A stretch of 8,259 nt of DNA from an uncultured Bacteroidota bacterium (GTDB lineage Bacteria; Bacteroidota; Bacteroidia; UKL13-3): the NCBI GenBank assembly GCA_903898215.1, contig CAIUEQ010000055.1, positions 1 through 8,259 on the forward strand. The letters run 5' to 3'. The translations under genes and the position numbers were made by a program. The notes beneath the pieces were generated by a model that was given only the letters and a program-made list of their open reading frames with translations, did not search any database and was not told where the DNA came from. Shown here one piece after another: positions 5,280-8,259 of the stretch (position 1 is its first letter; every line of letters begins with the position of its first letter).

Positions 5280-7106
5280 ATGGACAGAAATTCAATTATT
5301 GGCCTCGTACTTATCTTTGTGATTATTATTTCGTTTGCTTATTTAAATCAGCCAAATGAAACAGAGCTAAGGGCAGCTAAACAACAACGCGATTCATTAA
5401 CAAGAGTACAAGCTCGCGAAGACAGTGCAAATTTGGTTGCAGCAATTTCACAAGTAATAAAAACAGATTCAATATCCACAGAAATAATTGATACAGCAGC
5501 TTCAAACAATCGCTTAGGTGTATTTGGTGCTTTTGCTAATGGAACAGAATCTTTTTCAACTATCGAAAACGAAGAAATTAAAGTAACCCTATCAAATAAA
5601 GGTGGTCGTGTATACTCTGTTCAGTTAAAAAAACAAAAACGCTCAGATGGTTCTCCCCTAATTTTATTTGACGGACCAACAAACGATTTCTCTTATGCTT
5701 TTGCTACTTCAAATTCAAAAGCTATAAACACATCGGAACTATATTTTACTCCGCAAAAAAGTGCTGAGGGCAAAACACTTTCGATGAGAATAAACCTAAG
5801 CGAAACTCAATACATCGAACAAAAATATACGCTTACCGAAAATGAAAACATCGTTACCTATCATCTCAATTTGGTAGGAATGGAAAATATAATCGCTCGT
5901 AACACTAACTATCTCGACCTAAATTGGGAAAGTCATATTCCTCAACAGGAAAAAACTTTTGATGCAGAAGATCGTGCAACAACTGTGCATTACAGATATG
6001 TTGATGATGAGCCGGGAAAATTAACAGAAACCAAAGCTGAAAAAGAAGCTTTAAAAACGCCTATTCAATGGATCTCTTTTAAACAGCAATATTTTAACAC
6101 CACGTTAATTGCCGATAAATCTTTTGACAATGGTAACATTGAAACTAAAAATGACGAAAGCAAAAAAACTGTTAAAACGCTTTCGGCAAGTTTAAGTATT
6201 CCTTATAATCATGGGGCAAGTGAATCTTTTGGAATGAAATTTTATTATGGCCCCAATCACTACAAAACATTAGCAAAACTTAATATCGAATTGGAGAGAA
6301 TTGTTCCAATGGGTTGGGGTATTTTCAGATGGGTAAATACTTATGTTGTTGTAAATGTTTTCTATTTCTTAAACCAATATGTTTCGAGTCTTGGAATCAT
6401 AATCCTATTGCTAACACTAATTGTAAAAACAGTTTTATTTCCACTCGTATACCGCTCTTATTTATCTGCTGCTAAAATGCGAATTTTAAAACCTGAGCTT
6501 GATGAAATAAAAGCAAAGCATGGTGATGATATGCAAAAGGTTCAATCAGAAAACATGAAGATGTATCGCAAAGCCGGAGTAAATCCTCTTGGTGGTTGTG
6601 TTCCGGTTTTACTCCAAATGCCAATATTAATTGCCATGTTTCAGTTTTTCCCTTCAGCATTTGAGCTGAGGCAGCAAGCATTTTTATGGTCGAGCGATCT
6701 ATCAACTTACGATTCGATTTTCTCTCTTCCTTTTATGATTCCTGGTTATGGAAATCATGTGAGTTTGTTTGCCATTTTGATGACAGCTTCTTCTATTTTT
6801 TATACTGTTTACAACAATCAAATGACTGGAGTAACCGGGCAAATGAAATGGATCAGTTATTTTATGCCACTCATATTTTTGTTTATGCTAAACAGTTATG
6901 CTGCCGGCTTAAATTATTATTATTTCCTTTCGAATTTGGTAACCATTGCGCAACAATTAGGTATAAGAAGATTTGTTGATGATAAAGCATTGCATGAACA
7001 AATTCAGGAGAGCAAAAAGAAACCTGTAACTAAATCTAAGTTCCAAACAAAACTTGAAGACATTGCTAAAAAACGCGGTGTTGACATCAATCAAGGAAAG
7101 AAATAA
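5280..7106 (+). CDS. yidC: Membrane protein insertase YidC
   Basis: This 608-residue inner-membrane insertase of the YidC/Oxa1/Alb3 family integrates and folds membrane proteins, alone or with SecYEG. MDRNSIIGLVLIFV starts the first membrane segment (about 6-22). A charged linker leads to the periplasmic beta domain (about 95-345), and the conserved insertase domain follows (about 352-565). In it lie LTLIVKTVLFPL (379-390), SAAKMRILKPELDEIKAKHG (396-415), the hallmark NPLGGCVPVLLQMPI (435-449), FELRQQAF (461-468) and YYYFLSNLVTIAQQ (546-559). The basic tail (about 575-608) fits ribosome contact. Aligned with E. coli YidC, the groove arginine R366 is Lys383 here. The ATG at 5280 lies just after a consensus promoter, which excludes the upstream 17-codon TTG extension. 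A strong terminator follows the stop, so the gene is probably monocistronic. Confidence 0.97.
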   Translation: MDRNSIIGLVLIFVIIISFAYLNQPNETELRAAKQQRDSLTRVQAREDSANLVAAISQVIKTDSISTEIIDTAASNNRLGVFGAFANGTESFSTIENEEIKVTLSNKGGRVYSVQLKKQKRSDGSPLILFDGPTNDFSYAFATSNSKAINTSELYFTPQKSAEGKTLSMRINLSETQYIEQKYTLTENENIVTYHLNLVGMENIIARNTNYLDLNWESHIPQQEKTFDAEDRATTVHYRYVDDEPGKLTETKAEKEALKTPIQWISFKQQYFNTTLIADKSFDNGNIETKNDESKKTVKTLSASLSIPYNHGASESFGMKFYYGPNHYKTLAKLNIELERIVPMGWGIFRWVNTYVVVNVFYFLNQYVSSLGIIILLLTLIVKTVLFPLVYRSYLSAAKMRILKPELDEIKAKHGDDMQKVQSENMKMYRKAGVNPLGGCVPVLLQMPILIAMFQFFPSAFELRQQAFLWSSDLSTYDSIFSLPFMIPGYGNHVSLFAILMTASSIFYTVYNNQMTGVTGQMKWISYFMPLIFLFMLNSYAAGLNYYYFLSNLVTIAQQLGIRRFVDDKALHEQIQESKKKPVTKSKFQTKLEDIAKKRGVDINQGKK

Positions 7107-7130
7107 TTTCAAACCATTTGAAATATTCGA

Positions 7131-7160
7131 AACGCTGCTCAATTGAGTGGCGTTTTTTTT
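7131..7160 (+). terminator. Intrinsic terminator of yidC
   Basis: A 10-pair stem (7131-7140 with 7145-7154, two G.T pairs) carries the loop AATT and runs into eight T (7153-7160). It begins 25 bases after the yidC stop. The other strand lacks a T run after the stem, so it works rightward only. Confidence 0.88.
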
Positions 7161-7213
7161 GACATAAACTATTTGCTATAACACAAAAGCACGAATAAGC
7201 AGTTTTTATAATA

Positions 7214-7256
7214 CACAAAGATTCAATATTCTATTTGTGTCTTACTAATCTTTGTG
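7214..7256. repeat. Perfect 10-bp inverted repeat
   Basis: CACAAAGATT (7214-7223) is exactly complementary to AATCTTTGTG (7247-7256), with a 23-base loop. The right arm continues into a second TTTGTG copy (7260-7265). It is AT-rich and has no T tract, so it is not a terminator; it looks like two opposed copies of a short dispersed word. Confidence 0.6.
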
Positions 7257-7517
7257 AGCTTTGTGTTAAAAATAATTACTCTTGTTATATAAAAATTGCA
7301 TCACACAAACCATTGTAATCAAATCAAAATCAAATTTGATTATTCATCGCATTCGTGATTTTTCGTTTTCCCATGATAGTTATATCTTCTCCACCTACTG
7401 CCGACTTCATAATTCTAAAAATAAAAAAGCCACCGAAGTTGACGCGAACATCAGCTTGGCATTTTGCGTGCAGTTGTGTTAGTATCGAAACAGAATTCCG
7501 ACTGTCGTTTTAATTTT

Positions 7518-7525
7518 TATTTTTG
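7518..7525 (+). promoter_or_regulatory. Possible -7 element for the ORF6N gene
   Basis: TATTTTTG matches TAnnTTTG exactly and ends 7 bases before the ATG at 7533. No TTTG is present at the -33 position. If real, the transcript would start at or next to the start codon, with almost no leader. Confidence 0.35.
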
Positions 7526-7532
7526 AAAACCT

Positions 7533-8069
7533 ATGGCAAAGAAAACAACAAATGAATTATTACTCCCCGATGAAGTTTTGATTAATAAAATCTATTTAAT
7601 CAGAAATCAAAAAGTAATGATAGATTATGATCTTGCAGAACTATATGGCGTAGAAAACAAAAGACTTAAGGAACAGGTTAGAAGAAATATTGAAAGATTT
7701 CCTGAAGACTTTATGTTTCAATTGTCAGCTGAAGAGTATCTTTCTTTAAGGACGCAAATTGCGACCTTAAAGAGAGGAGAACATTCAAAATATCTTCCTT
7801 TCGCATTTACCGAACACGGAGTGCTAATGCTCTCAAATGTTTTGAACAGCAAAAGAGCGATACAAATAAGTATTCAAATTGTGCGCATTTACACTAAGCT
7901 TCGTGAAATGCTTTTAACGCATAAAGATATGTTATTGAAGCTGGAAGAAATGGAAAAGAAAATTGGCAAACAGGATACTAAAATAAAACTTGTTTTTGAT
8001 TACCTGAACCAATTTATCAAACAACAAGAAAAACCAAGAAAGTTGATTGGCTTTAGGAACAACAAATAA
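7533..8069 (+). CDS. ORF6N-domain DNA-binding protein
   Basis: This is a 178-residue cytoplasmic protein. Residues about 14-105 match the ORF6N domain: KIYLIRNQKVMIDYDLAELY (19-38), then VENKRLKEQVRRNIERFP (40-57), EDFMFQLS (58-65), SLRTQIATL (71-79), YLPFAFTEHGVLMLS (87-101) and SKRAIQISIQIVR (106-118). ORF6N is related to the KilA-N and Bro DNA-binding modules of phages and viruses, and is also common as a solitary chromosomal gene in Bacteroidota. After it comes a predicted helical, probably coiled-coil stretch (about 118-165), which suggests oligomerisation, and a basic end. No phage gene, integrase or partner gene adjoins it in the window. The function is probably transcriptional regulation, but neither target nor origin can be seen. 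The ATG at 7533 has no Shine-Dalgarno. It is convergent with the permease fragment, 28 bases apart. Confidence 0.9.
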   Translation: MAKKTTNELLLPDEVLINKIYLIRNQKVMIDYDLAELYGVENKRLKEQVRRNIERFPEDFMFQLSAEEYLSLRTQIATLKRGEHSKYLPFAFTEHGVLMLSNVLNSKRAIQISIQIVRIYTKLREMLLTHKDMLLKLEEMEKKIGKQDTKIKLVFDYLNQFIKQQEKPRKLIGFRNNK

Positions 8070-8097
8070 TAAAGTTTGCTCGAACTGACTAATAAAA

Positions 8098-8259
8098 TTA
8101 TTTATTCAACGGATTTAATTTGCTGTTCCGTTTGCCATAAATAAAATAAACTACAAAGCCAAAAAGCATCCATAAAAATGCACTTAATTGTGTTGCTGCA
8201 GGTAACGAAATAATCATTGCAGTACAAACCAAAATTCCAAGAATAGGAACAAGTGGAAC
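8098..8259 (-). CDS. C-terminal fragment of an APC-family amino-acid permease (5' end outside window)
   Basis: An open minus-strand frame enters from the right edge and stops at TAA (8100-8098), giving 53 residues. It starts VPLVPILGILVCTAMIISLP, the second-last membrane segment, and continues through FLWMLFGFVVYFIYG (28-42) as the last membrane segment, with the basic tail KRNSKLNPLNK. The 'VPLVPILGI...LP' and 'W..FG.V.YF.YG..+S.L' patterns are characteristic of the C-terminus of YfnA/CAT-like amino-acid permeases, inner-membrane transporters of 12 or more segments. The substrate cannot be told from this end. It faces the ORF6N gene tail to tail with no clear terminator in the 28-base gap. 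Confidence 0.8.
   Translation of the reverse strand, partial: VPLVPILGILVCTAMIISLPAATQLSAFLWMLFGFVVYFIYGKRNSKLNPLNK

Larger units (their letters stand above)
7161..7532. other. Gap without a convincing gene, with repeat remnants
   Basis: These 372 bases lie between the yidC terminator and the ORF6N gene. They hold the words ACACAAAAGCACGAA (7181-7195) and TTTGTGAGCTTTGTG (7251-7265), which resemble short intergenic repeats I know from Bacteroidota, and an inverted repeat at 7214-7256. The forward frame at 7282-7482 starts with TTG, encodes 66 residues resembling no family, and ends well before the next gene, so I do not call it. Bases 7400-7500 are less AT-rich than the rest and could be an RNA or a decayed gene, but nothing identifies them. 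Confidence 0.55.

Noticed and set aside
6472..6979. Reverse frame (6472-6705) and second forward frame (6686-6979) inside yidC
   Set aside because: Both lie entirely within the well-conserved insertase domain of yidC and have no family features.
7282..7482. Forward open frame of 66 codons between yidC and ORF6N
   Set aside because: It begins with TTG, resembles no family, has an unlikely composition, and lies in repeat-bearing intergenic DNA.

Overview
The window looks like a chromosomal segment of an AT-rich member of the Bacteroidota, possibly Bacteroidales-like; the order is only a guess. The evidence is a DUF6089-type outer-membrane barrel protein, a Bacteroidota-style YidC beginning MDRNSIIG, a clear -33 TTTG / -7 TAnnTTTG promoter in front of yidC, start sites without obvious Shine-Dalgarno sequences, and AT-rich gaps holding several kinds of short repeat.

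Layout. Positions 1-98 are the last 31 codons of a plus-strand gene whose tail resembles DUF559 (Vsr-like, PD-(D/E)XK) endonucleases. It is followed at 109-270 by a dense cluster of GC-rich palindromes ending in a terminator-like hairpin. Next comes a minus-strand block, read from right to left: a geranylgeranyl-reductase-family flavoprotein (3991-2840), a membrane-anchored serine hydrolase of the class A beta-lactamase fold (2838-1744), a PduO-type cob(I)alamin adenosyltransferase (1740-1186), and, after a 146-base gap of degenerate heptamer repeats, a YbfF/ABHD11-like alpha/beta hydrolase (1039-272). The first three genes are 1 and 3 bases apart and almost certainly form one transcript. A 291-base divergent intergenic region separates them from the plus-strand genes: the DUF6089 outer-membrane protein (4283-5161) and yidC (5280-7106), which has its own promoter and a strong intrinsic terminator (7131-7160). 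A 372-base gap without a convincing gene (7161-7532) precedes a solitary ORF6N-domain DNA-binding protein (7533-8069). The window ends in the C-terminus of a convergent APC-family amino-acid permease (8098-8259, minus).

How the genes work together. Most are housekeeping genes: YidC inserts and folds inner-membrane proteins, the DUF6089 protein sits in the outer membrane, and the adenosyltransferase makes coenzyme B12. No dedicated pathway joins the reductase, serine hydrolase and adenosyltransferase, so their tight linkage is unexplained. The most unusual material is non-coding: the nested palindromes directly behind a DUF559-like gene, and two sets of 7-base-period repeats on either side of the gap between two genes. 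There is no CRISPR array, tRNA, rRNA or intact insertion sequence.
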